This document shows, one piece after another, positions 1 to 5,824 of a stretch of 6,449 nt of DNA. Under the pieces are notes generated by a model. That model ran no database searches. It had not been told where the DNA came from and saw only the letters and a list, made by a program, of their open reading frames with translations. Source of the DNA: Spirochaetes bacterium RBG_16_67_19 (GTDB lineage: Bacteria > Spirochaetota > Spirochaetia > SZUA-6 > DRHE01); NCBI GenBank assembly GCA_001829505.1, contig MIBK01000067.1, positions 19,007 to 25,455 on the forward strand. Direction: 5' to 3'. Every line of letters starts with the position of its first letter. Position 1 is the first letter of the stretch. A program made the position numbers and the translations under genes.

Positions 1-421
1 CGTCGCCCTGTGCTGCGACATCGTCATCGCCGCCCGCGAGAGCCGCTACGGGGCGGTCTTCATGAGCCTGGGCTTCACCCCGGGCATGGGCACCACCACC
101 CTGCTGCAGGAGCTGGTGGGCCCGTTCGTCGCTGGCGAGATGATGTTCACCGGCAAGCGTTTCCGGGGCAGCGACCTGGCGGGCCGGGGGACCCACATCA
201 ACTACATCCTGCCCAGGGGCGAGGTCCTGGCCAAGGCGCGGGACATCGCCGTCCAGGTGGCGGAGAAGGACGGGCGGTCGTTGTATCTTCTCAAGAGCGC
301 TTTGAGCGCCGGGAAGAAGAAGCTGCTGATCCAGGCCCGGCTGCAGGAGGACCTGATGCATCGCATCAGCTTCTCCTTTCCGGAGACGCGGCGCAGCATC
401 GAAGAGCAGTACGGGAGATAG
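1..421 (+). CDS. PksI-like polyketide enoyl-CoA hydratase/decarboxylase (ECH2), 3' part only
   Basis: This is the C-terminal 139 residues of a crotonase-fold protein; the first full codon starts at base 2 and about 110 N-terminal residues lie outside the window. The visible part has the SRES-like segment ARESRYGAVF followed by GFTPGMGTTTLL, and later LPRGEVL and LMHRISFS. From memory this matches Bacillus PksI far better than ordinary fatty-acid beta-oxidation hydratases. PksI-type enzymes (ECH2) decarboxylate the 3-methylglutaconyl-ACP intermediate in HMG-CoA-synthase beta-branching cassettes, giving a methyl or related branch on a polyketide chain. The His in LMH near the C-terminus may be the conserved C-terminal His of ECH2 enzymes; this alignment is from memory. 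The gene ends 2 bases before the SDR start, so the two are clearly co-transcribed. An HMG-CoA synthase and the ECH1 partner would be expected upstream. A generic ECH remains possible, because the N-terminal oxyanion-hole half cannot be seen. Confidence 0.85.
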   Translation, partial: VALCCDIVIAARESRYGAVFMSLGFTPGMGTTTLLQELVGPFVAGEMMFTGKRFRGSDLAGRGTHINYILPRGEVLAKARDIAVQVAEKDGRSLYLLKSALSAGKKKLLIQARLQEDLMHRISFSFPETRRSIEEQYGR

Positions 422-423
422 AC

Positions 424-1230
424 ATGGTAGGCGTTGACCTGAGCGGGAAGACGGCGCTCATCACGGGCGGCACCAAGGGCATCGGCCTGGCCTCGGCCCT
501 GGCGCTGGCCGAGGCCGGAGCCCGGGTGTTCCTGACCTACAAGTGGGGCAGCGTCGACTTGAGCAAGCTGGCCGGGAAGTTCGCGGCCCTGGGGGCCCCA
601 ACGCCGGGCTTCCACCAGGCCGACGCGGCGGAGGAGCGGGACACCGAGCGGCTGATGGAGGAGCTGAGCGGCAGCACCCAGGGCATCGACATCTTTGTCA
701 GCAACGTGAGCTTCGCCCTGCGCACCCAGAGTCTGGAGGACTACAAGAAGCGCTCCCTGTTCAAGACCCTGGAGTACAGCACCTGGCCGCTGATCGACTA
801 CACGCGCCGGATCAAGGCCCGCTTCGGCCGCTACCCCCGCTACGTGGTGGGCATCTCCAGCGACGGCCCGGACCACTTCTACAAAGGCTACGACTTCGTG
901 GCCGCCGCCAAGGCGCTGCTGGAGTTCTTCTCGCGCTACCTGTCCGTGCACCTGCTCGCTGAAGGATCCAGGGTGAACGTGCTGCGCTTCGGCACCGTCG
1001 ACACCGAGTCCTTCCGGGCCATCTTCGGCCAGGAGTTTTTCTCCTTCATACGGAAGCAGGGCGCCGCCGGAGGGATGATCCTCCAGCCCCAGGACTGCGG
1101 CAAGGCCGTGCTGGCCCTGTGCAGCGGGTGGCTGGACGCGGTCAACGGCCAGATCATCAGCGTTGACTACGGGCTGCCTTTCCAGGATAATTCGATGATG
1201 AGATACCTGAACCAGATGGAAAAGGAGTAG
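424..1230 (+). CDS. SDR-family oxidoreductase, enoyl-ACP reductase (FabL/FabI)-like
   Basis: This is a 268-aa short-chain dehydrogenase. The start is ATG 424, preceded by GGGAG at 413-417 with a 6-base spacer; reading further upstream in this frame only shadows the ECH gene. The Rossmann nucleotide-binding motif TGGTKGIG is at residues 14-21. A strand ending FVSNVS (91-96) replaces the usual NNAG, and GISS is at 143-146. The catalytic pair is Tyr156 and Lys163, a Tyr-x6-Lys spacing. Classical ketoreductases have Tyr-x3-Lys, while enoyl-ACP reductases FabI and FabL have x6, so NAD(P)H-dependent enoyl reduction of an ACP-bound substrate is the best guess. The C-terminus has the family's GQIISVDYG segment (about 242-250). 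It sits between a beta-branching ECH and an ACP, so it probably acts in trans on the carrier-bound chain. Substrate and cofactor preference cannot be read from the sequence; a divergent ketoreductase is the alternative. Confidence 0.85.
   Translation: MVGVDLSGKTALITGGTKGIGLASALALAEAGARVFLTYKWGSVDLSKLAGKFAALGAPTPGFHQADAAEERDTERLMEELSGSTQGIDIFVSNVSFALRTQSLEDYKKRSLFKTLEYSTWPLIDYTRRIKARFGRYPRYVVGISSDGPDHFYKGYDFVAAAKALLEFFSRYLSVHLLAEGSRVNVLRFGTVDTESFRAIFGQEFFSFIRKQGAAGGMILQPQDCGKAVLALCSGWLDAVNGQIISVDYGLPFQDNSMMRYLNQMEKE
1221..1227 (+). promoter_or_regulatory. Strong Shine-Dalgarno site of the ACP gene
   Basis: AAAGGAG lies at the very end of the SDR gene, 6 bases before the ACP ATG at 1234. It is the best ribosome-binding site in the operon and fixes the ACP start. 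It may let the small carrier protein be made in excess over the neighbouring enzymes, which is an inference. Confidence 0.75.
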
Positions 1231-1233
1231 GAA

Positions 1234-1488
1234 ATGACCAAAGAGCAAGTGATAGAAGTGATCAAGAAGAATATCGCCTCGAACATCGACGACATCGACA
1301 CTGCTGCCATCGATCCGCAGAAATCCATGAGGGACTACGGGGCCAACAGCCTGGACATGATCGAAGTGGTGTCGACCTCCATGCGCGATCTGAAGATCAA
1401 GGTGCCCCGTTCGGAGCTGGCGGACATCAACAACATCGAGCAGCTGGCCAACAAGTTCCTGGAACACCTGAACAAAGCCAATGCCTGA
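1234..1488 (+). CDS. Discrete acyl carrier protein, beta-branching (AcpK)-like
   Basis: This is an 84-aa acidic four-helix carrier protein. The phosphopantetheine site is Ser39 in GANSLDMIEV. The usual Asp before this Ser in the DSL motif is Asn here. GANS sites and a C-terminal segment such as KVPRSELADINNIEQL are, to my memory, typical of the stand-alone ACPs of HMG-CoA-synthase cassettes and of some secondary-metabolite ACPs, rather than housekeeping AcpP. The gene starts 3 bases after the SDR stop, with a strong ribosome-binding site, and its last 8 bases overlap the next gene. It should be activated by a phosphopantetheinyl transferase, and one lies at 4594-5310. It could present a malonyl/acetyl unit for beta-branching, or the acyl chain that the oxoamine synthase captures; the overlap favours a close tie to the latter. 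The ACP identity is very secure; the subtype is less so. Confidence 0.95.
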   Translation: MTKEQVIEVIKKNIASNIDDIDTAAIDPQKSMRDYGANSLDMIEVVSTSMRDLKIKVPRSELADINNIEQLANKFLEHLNKANA

Positions 1489-2734
1489 GAACGCGCTCAG
1501 GTTCAGCCTGGCGGACTTCTTCTTCAACGACAATCCCGACGTGCTCACGCCCCCCAGCGACTACCTGTCCTGGATCGGGCACCCGGAAATCCAGACCGCC
1601 ATGCGCTTCTTCGGGCAGGAGTTCCTGGCCGCCCCCAGGCCGGACACGGAGGTACTGAGCCACCTGGACGGGGGCCGGCGGCGCGTCATCAACATGACTT
1701 CCTACAACTACCTGGGGCTTTCCTCCCATCCGGAGGTCATCCAGGCGGCCAAAGAGGCCCTGGACCGCTACGGCCTGGGCGCCTCCGGGGCTCCGCTGCT
1801 CTCGGGGACCTTTGACCTGCACGTGAAGTTTGCCCGGCAGCTGGCGGACTTCAAGCAGAAGGAGGATTGCCTGCTGTACTCCAGCGGGCTGGGCGGGAAC
1901 CTCGGCGCCATCCAGGGGCTGCTGCGCAAGGGCGATGTGTTCATCCTGGACGAGAAATGCCACAAGAGCCTGATCGACGGCGGCACCCTGTCCGGGGCCA
2001 AGATGCTGTTCTTCCAGCACAACGACCCGGCCTCCCTGGAGGCGATGCTGCAGAAGAGCAAGGGCAAGCGGGCGCTGGTGGCCTTCGAGGGCGTGTACTC
2101 CATGGACGGGGACCTGGTCAGGCTGCCGGAAATCCTGGAGGTCTGCAAGCAGCACAAGGCGGCCACCTACATCGACGAGGCCCACTCCACGCTCATGTTC
2201 GGCCCCAACGGGCGGGGGGTGGCCGAGCACTTCGGGCTGGAGCACGAGATCGGCATGAGCTTCGGGACCCTGAGCAAGTCCTTCGGCGGCGTGGGAGGGT
2301 TCGTGTGCTCCAACGCCGGCATCATCAACTACCTCAAGGGCTATTCCTCGCCGTGGAACTTCTCCTGCGCCCCCTCCCCTCCGGTGGTGGCCGGCCTGAT
2401 GAAGGCCCTGGAGGTGGCCACCCGGGACTCCAGCCTGAGGGACGCGATGTGGGCGAACGTGAAGTACCTCTCCAAGGGCTTGAAGGACCTGAAGCTGGAC
2501 CTGGGGGGCAGCGAGTCCCAGGTCATCCCGATCATCATCGGCTCCTCCGGGGAGAAGCTGATGCGCTTCGCCGCCGAAATCCAGCGGCGCGGGCTGTTCC
2601 TGCAGCCGGTGGACTTCCCGGCAGTGCCGGCCGAGTCCCGGCGCTTCCGGATCTCCGTGTCCTCGCAGTTCACCCGGGAGCAGATGGACCGGGCGCTCAA
2701 CATCATCGAGGACGTCATCGTCAAGGGCCGGTAG
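1481..2734 (+). CDS. PLP-dependent alpha-oxoamine synthase (AONS/SPT/KBL family)
   Basis: This 417-aa fold-type I PLP enzyme is near the usual family length of about 390-420. Enzymes of this family condense an acyl thioester with an amino acid, with loss of CO2 (or as a C-acyltransfer for glycine), to make an alpha-amino ketone. Visible landmarks are SYNYLGLSSHPEV (74-86), the substrate/PLP-stacking His161 in DEKCHKSL, EGVYSMDGD (203-211), Asp232 and His235 in IDEAHS, and the Schiff-base Lys266 in FGTLSKSFGG. The C-terminal part has RRFRISVSSQFT, equivalent to the RLRLTLTAAH segment of BioF. All key residues are intact, so it should be active. Its ATG is inside the ACP gene (ATGCCTGA shared with the ACP stop) and has no good ribosome-binding site of its own, pointing to translational coupling and an acyl-ACP donor. 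No biotin gene is nearby, so a BioF role is unlikely. A serine palmitoyltransferase-like or PigH-like role is possible; the amino acid is unknown. Confidence 0.93.
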   Translation: MPENALRFSLADFFFNDNPDVLTPPSDYLSWIGHPEIQTAMRFFGQEFLAAPRPDTEVLSHLDGGRRRVINMTSYNYLGLSSHPEVIQAAKEALDRYGLGASGAPLLSGTFDLHVKFARQLADFKQKEDCLLYSSGLGGNLGAIQGLLRKGDVFILDEKCHKSLIDGGTLSGAKMLFFQHNDPASLEAMLQKSKGKRALVAFEGVYSMDGDLVRLPEILEVCKQHKAATYIDEAHSTLMFGPNGRGVAEHFGLEHEIGMSFGTLSKSFGGVGGFVCSNAGIINYLKGYSSPWNFSCAPSPPVVAGLMKALEVATRDSSLRDAMWANVKYLSKGLKDLKLDLGGSESQVIPIIIGSSGEKLMRFAAEIQRRGLFLQPVDFPAVPAESRRFRISVSSQFTREQMDRALNIIEDVIVKGR

Positions 2735-2740
2735 GGCGTC

Positions 2741-3262
2741 GTGGACCCCGACGCCCTGCTGCGCCAGCACCGCAAAAGGCTTCTGGCCTCGGATCGCCTC
2801 GTGCCCCTGGACTGGGGCCGGGACAGCATCAAGCGCATCCTGCCGCACCGGGAGCCGTTCCTGCTGCTGGACCGCCTGACCGGCATCGATTTCGAGGAGG
2901 GTCTCATCGCCGGCACGCGCACCGTGCCGGCCGACGATCCGGTCTTTGCCGGGCACTTCCCCGGCTCGCCGGTATACCCCGGCTGCCTCGAGGTGGAGAT
3001 GGTCGGGCAGCTCGGCCTTTGCCTGCACTACTTCCTGGAGAACCGCAGCCTGGAGGTCCCGGCCGAGCCCCGTCCCCTGCGCGTGATGGCCACGCGCATC
3101 CTGGGGGCCCACTACCTGGCTCCAGTCCTGCCCGGCCAGGAGCTGATTCTGCTGGCCAAGAAGCTGGAGTACGACGGGTTCTTCGCCACCATGATCGGGC
3201 AGGTGGTGGCCGGCGGAAAAGTGGCTTGCGCGGCGATCGGAGAGGTCTGCTTCCCGGACTGA
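2741..3262 (+). CDS. FabZ-like 3-hydroxyacyl-ACP dehydratase
   Basis: This is a 173-aa hot-dog-fold dehydratase with a GTG start, 6 bases after the oxoamine synthase stop; an AGGG just upstream gives a weak ribosome-binding site. The FabZ signature ILPHREPFLLLDR is at about 33-45. The active-site segment GHFPGSPVYPG begins at 71, with His72 and Glu86 exactly 14 residues apart, as for His54/Glu68 in Pseudomonas FabZ. FabZ removes water from beta-hydroxyacyl-ACP to give the trans-2-enoyl-ACP, which is the substrate of an enoyl reductase such as the SDR at 424. About 25 residues precede the normal FabZ start, and the whole is some 20 residues longer than housekeeping FabZ. That fits a specialised pathway enzyme of the kind found in aryl-polyene and related clusters. 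It is the last gene of the + strand operon and ends with its TGA directly against the ketosynthase stop codon. Confidence 0.9.
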   Translation: MDPDALLRQHRKRLLASDRLVPLDWGRDSIKRILPHREPFLLLDRLTGIDFEEGLIAGTRTVPADDPVFAGHFPGSPVYPGCLEVEMVGQLGLCLHYFLENRSLEVPAEPRPLRVMATRILGAHYLAPVLPGQELILLAKKLEYDGFFATMIGQVVAGGKVACAAIGEVCFPD

Positions 3263-4525
3263 TCAGCCCCTGAAGCGGGAGATGATCACCGAAGCGTTGT
3301 GCCCCCCGAAACCGAAACCGTTGGACAGGACGTGGTCGACCTTCGCCTCCATGGGCTGGTTGCGCACCACGTTGAGGCCGATCTTCGGGTCCTGCTCGAA
3401 CTGGTTGATGGTCGGGTGGATGACCCCCTGCTGGATGGCCAGGATGGCGGCTATGGCCTCGATGGCGCTGGCCGCGCCCATCGGATGCCCCGTCATCGAC
3501 TTGGTGCTGTGCACCGGCGTTTTGGCGGCGAGTTCCTTGAAGGCCCGTTCGATGGCTCTGCTTTCGCTCAAATCCCCCAGCGGGGTCGAGGTGGCGTGGC
3601 AGTTGATCAGGTCGATCTGCCCCGGGTTCAGGCCGGCGGCGTCCAGGGCGTTCTGTATGGCCTGCGTGGATCCCCGGGCGTCGGGGTGGGGGGCCACCAG
3701 GTCATGGGCGTCGGTGGCCAGGCCGCAGCCGGTCAGCTCGGCGTAGATCTTCGCTCCCCTGCGCCTGGCATGCTCCAGCTCTTCCAGGCAGAGCACACCG
3801 GCCCCTTCGCTGAGCACGAAGCCGTCCCTGTCCTTGTCGAAGGGCCGGGAGGCGGTCTGCGGCGAGTCGTTGCGCTCCGACAGGGCCATGATGTTGCCGA
3901 AGGCCGCCAGGGCGTTGGGGTAGATCGGGGCCTCGGATCCGCCCGTGAAGATCGCGTCGGCCAGGCCCGCCTTGATCATCACGCTGGCCACCGCGAAGGC
4001 GTGATTGGCGGAGGCGCAGGCCGAGTTCACGGAGAAACCGGGCCCCTGCAGGTTCCATTCCATGGCCAGGTAGCCGGAGGCGGTGTTGGGGATGCACATG
4101 ACGAAGAACGGGGAAGTGGCCTGCATCCCGTCCTGCACAATCCGCTTGGCATTGATGAAGTGCGCCCCTATGCCGCCGTCCCCGGTGGCGATGAGCGCGC
4201 CATAGCGTTGCGGAGCCTTGTCCACCTCCAGCCCCGAATCCTTGATGGCTTGCGTGCCCGCCATCTGGCCGAGCACCACATAGCGGTCCAACCTGCGGGC
4301 CATTTTGCGATCCTTGAAATACAGGCCCGCGTCCGGAAGGTCGATTTCCCCCGCGATCTGCACGGAGTAGTCGTCGGTGGAGAAGGTGCTGATGCGCCGC
4401 ACTCCCGACTTGCCCTTGATGAGATTGTCCCAGTACTCGGCAACGGTATTTCCAATCGGGGTGATGGCTCCCAGGCCCGTGATCACCACGCGGACTTCAT
4501 GGGGGTTCCTCAAGCTTTGTGTCAT
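3263..4525 (-). CDS. Beta-ketoacyl-ACP synthase II (FabF-type)
   Basis: This is a 420-aa thiolase-fold ketosynthase, counted from the ATG at 4525. The active-site Cys170 (VNSACASANHAF), His310 (NCHATSTPLGD) and His347 (TKSMTGHPMGAAS, with Lys342) are all present. Their spacing equals that of E. coli FabF Cys163/His303/Lys335/His340 with a constant offset of 7. The C-terminal GFGFGGHN loop is present too. It should therefore elongate acyl-ACP with malonyl-ACP and is not a chain-length-factor or decarboxylase-only homologue. An in-frame ATG at 4585 would add 20 residues, but no ribosome-binding site precedes either ATG and a good promoter overlaps the extension, so the shorter form is preferred. 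FabF proteins normally begin close to the RVVITGLG strand, which also fits. It is transcribed against the operon, with no bases between its stop and that of the dehydratase, and probably supplies the chain for the same pathway. Confidence 0.93.
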   Translation of the reverse strand: MTQSLRNPHEVRVVITGLGAITPIGNTVAEYWDNLIKGKSGVRRISTFSTDDYSVQIAGEIDLPDAGLYFKDRKMARRLDRYVVLGQMAGTQAIKDSGLEVDKAPQRYGALIATGDGGIGAHFINAKRIVQDGMQATSPFFVMCIPNTASGYLAMEWNLQGPGFSVNSACASANHAFAVASVMIKAGLADAIFTGGSEAPIYPNALAAFGNIMALSERNDSPQTASRPFDKDRDGFVLSEGAGVLCLEELEHARRRGAKIYAELTGCGLATDAHDLVAPHPDARGSTQAIQNALDAAGLNPGQIDLINCHATSTPLGDLSESRAIERAFKELAAKTPVHSTKSMTGHPMGAASAIEAIAAILAIQQGVIHPTINQFEQDPKIGLNVVRNQPMEAKVDHVLSNGFGFGGHNASVIISRFRG

Positions 4526-4534
4526 TGACAGGAT

Positions 4535-4563
4535 ATTCAACCGGAGCGGGGGCAGCTTGTCAA
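4535..4563 (-). promoter_or_regulatory. Putative sigma70-type promoter of the ketosynthase gene
   Basis: On the minus strand, TTGACA (4563-4558) is followed after exactly 17 bases by TTGAAT (4540-4535), a 4/6 match to TATAAT. Transcription would begin near 4528, only a few bases before the ATG at 4525, so the mRNA would be almost leaderless. This agrees with the absence of a Shine-Dalgarno site there. The assignment rests on box matching only. Confidence 0.5.
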
Positions 4564-4568
4564 GGCGC

Positions 4569-4575
4569 GGGAGGT
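4569..4575 (+). promoter_or_regulatory. Shine-Dalgarno-like site upstream of the PPTase gene
   Basis: GGGAGGT is the only purine-rich site near the PPTase start. It lies 18 bases from the in-frame ATG at 4594, which is far, but only 8 bases from an out-of-frame ATG at 4584. The PPTase start therefore has poor spacing unless the mRNA folds, or unless initiation at 4584 interferes. Confidence 0.45.
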
Positions 4576-4593
4576 TCCCTACCATGGACCGTC

Positions 4594-5310
4594 ATGGACA
4601 ACGCGCCCTGGGTGGACCCGCCAAAGCGGCTGGAGCTCCTGTCAGGCCGCCTGCACCTGTGGCTGGTGACCCTCTCGACGGAGCCCGAAGACCTTGCGCG
4701 CCTGGAGCGATTTCTTTCTCCGGAAGAGATACTGGAGACCCGGCGCCTTCATTTGCCCGCGGTCCGCCTGCGCTCGGTTTCCGCGCGAGCCGCCCTGAGA
4801 ACGATCCTGGGCGCCTACCTCCAGGAACCTCCGCAAGCCCTGCGGCTGGCCGCCGGGCCCGCGGGGAAGCCCTGCCTGGACGGATTGCAGTTCAACCTGT
4901 CCCACGCCGGAGACCTGGCCCTGGTCGCCGTCAGCAAGGATATGCGGGTCGGGGTGGACATCGAAAATCTTCGGGAGTCTCCATCGCTGCAGGACGTGGT
5001 CTCGCATATCTTCACCGCCGAGGAGCGCCGCTTCGTCGAGTCGCGCGTTGACCAGCATCGCACCCAGGCCTTCTTCCTGATCTGGAACCGCCGTGAGGCA
5101 GCGGCCAAGGCGCTGGGAATGGACCTGCTGGCTTCCTTCTCCCGTCTGGAGGTCCCGGTAGACGCCTACTCGACAACGGGGTTTCTGGTGCCCCTGAGCA
5201 AAGGGGAGGATTGGTGGCTGCGGGACTTGAGCCCGGCGCCGGGGTACGTCGGAGCCCTATGCCTGGAGGGTGGTCCCGCCGAGCTCGCCTGGTGGAGATA
5301 CCAGGGCTGA
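4594..5310 (+). CDS. Sfp-type 4'-phosphopantetheinyl transferase
   Basis: This is a 238-aa protein, of normal length for the Sfp class, from ATG 4594. Such enzymes move phosphopantetheine from CoA to the serine of carrier proteins, converting apo to holo. The central Sfp motifs are all there: GKPCLDGLQFNLSHAGDLA, then VGVDIE with the Mg-binding Asp and Glu, then WNRREAAAKALG. In the last motif the canonical W-x-x-K-E-x-x-x-K has Arg in place of the first Lys, while the Glu and final Lys are kept; this variation is common in the family. It is divergent from the ketosynthase, with 68 bases between the two starts. The likely target is the ACP at 1234 plus carrier domains encoded upstream. In-frame TTG 4525 or GTG 4519 could extend the N-terminus, but that stretch is not Sfp-like. 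The gene is convergent with the membrane-protein gene that ends at 5319, 8 bases away. Confidence 0.92.
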   Translation: MDNAPWVDPPKRLELLSGRLHLWLVTLSTEPEDLARLERFLSPEEILETRRLHLPAVRLRSVSARAALRTILGAYLQEPPQALRLAAGPAGKPCLDGLQFNLSHAGDLALVAVSKDMRVGVDIENLRESPSLQDVVSHIFTAEERRFVESRVDQHRTQAFFLIWNRREAAAKALGMDLLASFSRLEVPVDAYSTTGFLVPLSKGEDWWLRDLSPAPGYVGALCLEGGPAELAWWRYQG

Positions 5311-5318
5311 GGCGGCGG

Positions 5319-5537
5319 CTATTCGGCGAACAGAAAAGTCGCCATGGCCACGACCAGGAATCCAAAGTTGAGGCGGAGGGCCCTGGCGCTTTTCATCTTG
5401 AGTTTTGCGCCATCTTCATTCGTGATTGCGCCATTTTTCCAGGCGGCCATCTTGATTTCTCCCAGGATCAGTTTCCTGACAATGTTGAGAAAGAAGATGG
5501 TCATGATGACCGTGGCAATGATTTTCAATGCACCCAT
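5319..5537 (-). CDS. Small two-helix membrane protein, unknown function
   Basis: This is a 72-aa protein not recognised as a named family. The ATG at 5537 is chosen because AAGGAG stands 6 bases before it; an in-frame ATG at 5585 has no such site and would run into the preceding gene. A first hydrophobic helix (about 2-20, ALKIIATVIMTIFFLNIV) is followed by a charged central stretch (about 21-55, rich in Lys and Glu). A second helix then runs to the C-terminus (about 57-71, LNFGFLVVAMATFLF). A hairpin in the inner membrane is likely. The start is 16 bases after the stop of the Cys-rich gene upstream, so the two probably form an operon. The opposite strand is also open here (5344-5664), but its product is less convincing and has no ribosome-binding site that I can see. 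Confidence 0.65.
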   Translation of the reverse strand: MGALKIIATVIMTIFFLNIVRKLILGEIKMAAWKNGAITNEDGAKLKMKSARALRLNFGFLVVAMATFLFAE

Positions 5538-5553
5538 TCGCTTCTCCTTGGGA

Positions 5554-5745
5554 TCAGCTGACATAGCGCGCATCATTGAGCTCAAGATGAGTGACCATCA
5601 GGTTCAGCGAAGCGCTGCAACCCGGACAGTCGGTAATGGCCTTCGCCTGGTGCTGGCCGGCTGAAAATCGCGGCAGGTACGAGCCATGTTCGAGGTGGAA
5701 ATGCATCCAGACGCTGTAGCCGCAGAAACAGTACATTCGGATCAA
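5554..5745 (-). CDS. Small Cys-rich putative zinc-binding protein, unknown function
   Basis: This is a 63-aa protein starting at TTG 5745, which has GAGAGGA about 7 bases upstream; the ATG at 5736 would shorten it by three residues but is too far from that site. Cys6 and Cys8 form a CxC pair in YCFCGY. Cys40 and Cys43 form a CxxC pair in DCPGC, a zinc-ribbon-like pairing, with His15, His17 and His20 in between. No helix-turn-helix, membrane segment or signal peptide is seen. It is followed 16 bases later by the 72-aa membrane protein, so the pair may work together. Function is unknown. The paired cysteines, the ribosome-binding site and the tight coupling support it as a real gene. Confidence 0.6.
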   Translation of the reverse strand: MIRMYCFCGYSVWMHFHLEHGSYLPRFSAGQHQAKAITDCPGCSASLNLMVTHLELNDARYVS

Positions 5746-5779
5746 GGGGAGTTCCTCTCGGGAAGATGCCTGGCTAGGC

Positions 5780-5800
5780 TCCGGTCCGGCTGACCGGACC
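5780..5800. repeat. GC-rich hairpin with two mutually exclusive stems
   Basis: GGTCCGG (5783-5789) pairs with CCGGACC (5794-5800) across a CTGA loop. Alternatively TCCGGTC (5780-5786) pairs with GACCGGA (5792-5798) across CGGCT. Both stems are 7 bp and perfect. It lies between the regulator gene (ends 5825) and the Cys-rich gene (starts 5745) and could act as a weak terminator or mRNA-stability element. No T-run follows on either strand, so an intrinsic terminator is not claimed. Confidence 0.45.
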
Positions 5801-5824
5801 CGGGCGGATCAGCTTAACTTGATC

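Noticed and set aside
1481..2734. Biotin-pathway BioF
   Set aside because: No other biotin gene is present, and the setting (ACP, SDR, PksI-like enzyme, PPTase) is that of secondary metabolism.
1427..3112. Long minus-strand open frame (561 codons) opposite the oxoamine synthase and dehydratase
   Set aside because: Low-complexity product rich in Gln, Gly, Val and Leu with no domain; the + strand genes there have intact catalytic motifs. It is a product of high GC content.
4483..4500. Five-codon minigene on the minus strand (ATG 4500, stop TGA), with AGGA 6 bases before it, inside the ketosynthase start region
   Set aside because: A good ribosome-binding site in front of so short an out-of-frame peptide is most likely chance. 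It does explain the only purine-rich site near the ketosynthase start.
3299..4528. Long + strand open frame opposite the ketosynthase
   Set aside because: Gly/Val/His-rich shadow without motifs; the minus-strand ketosynthase is unambiguous.
5344..5664. + strand open frame with hydrophobic stretches opposite the small membrane protein
   Set aside because: Hydrophobicity is mirrored from the minus-strand gene; it lacks a ribosome-binding site and crosses the Cys-rich gene as well.
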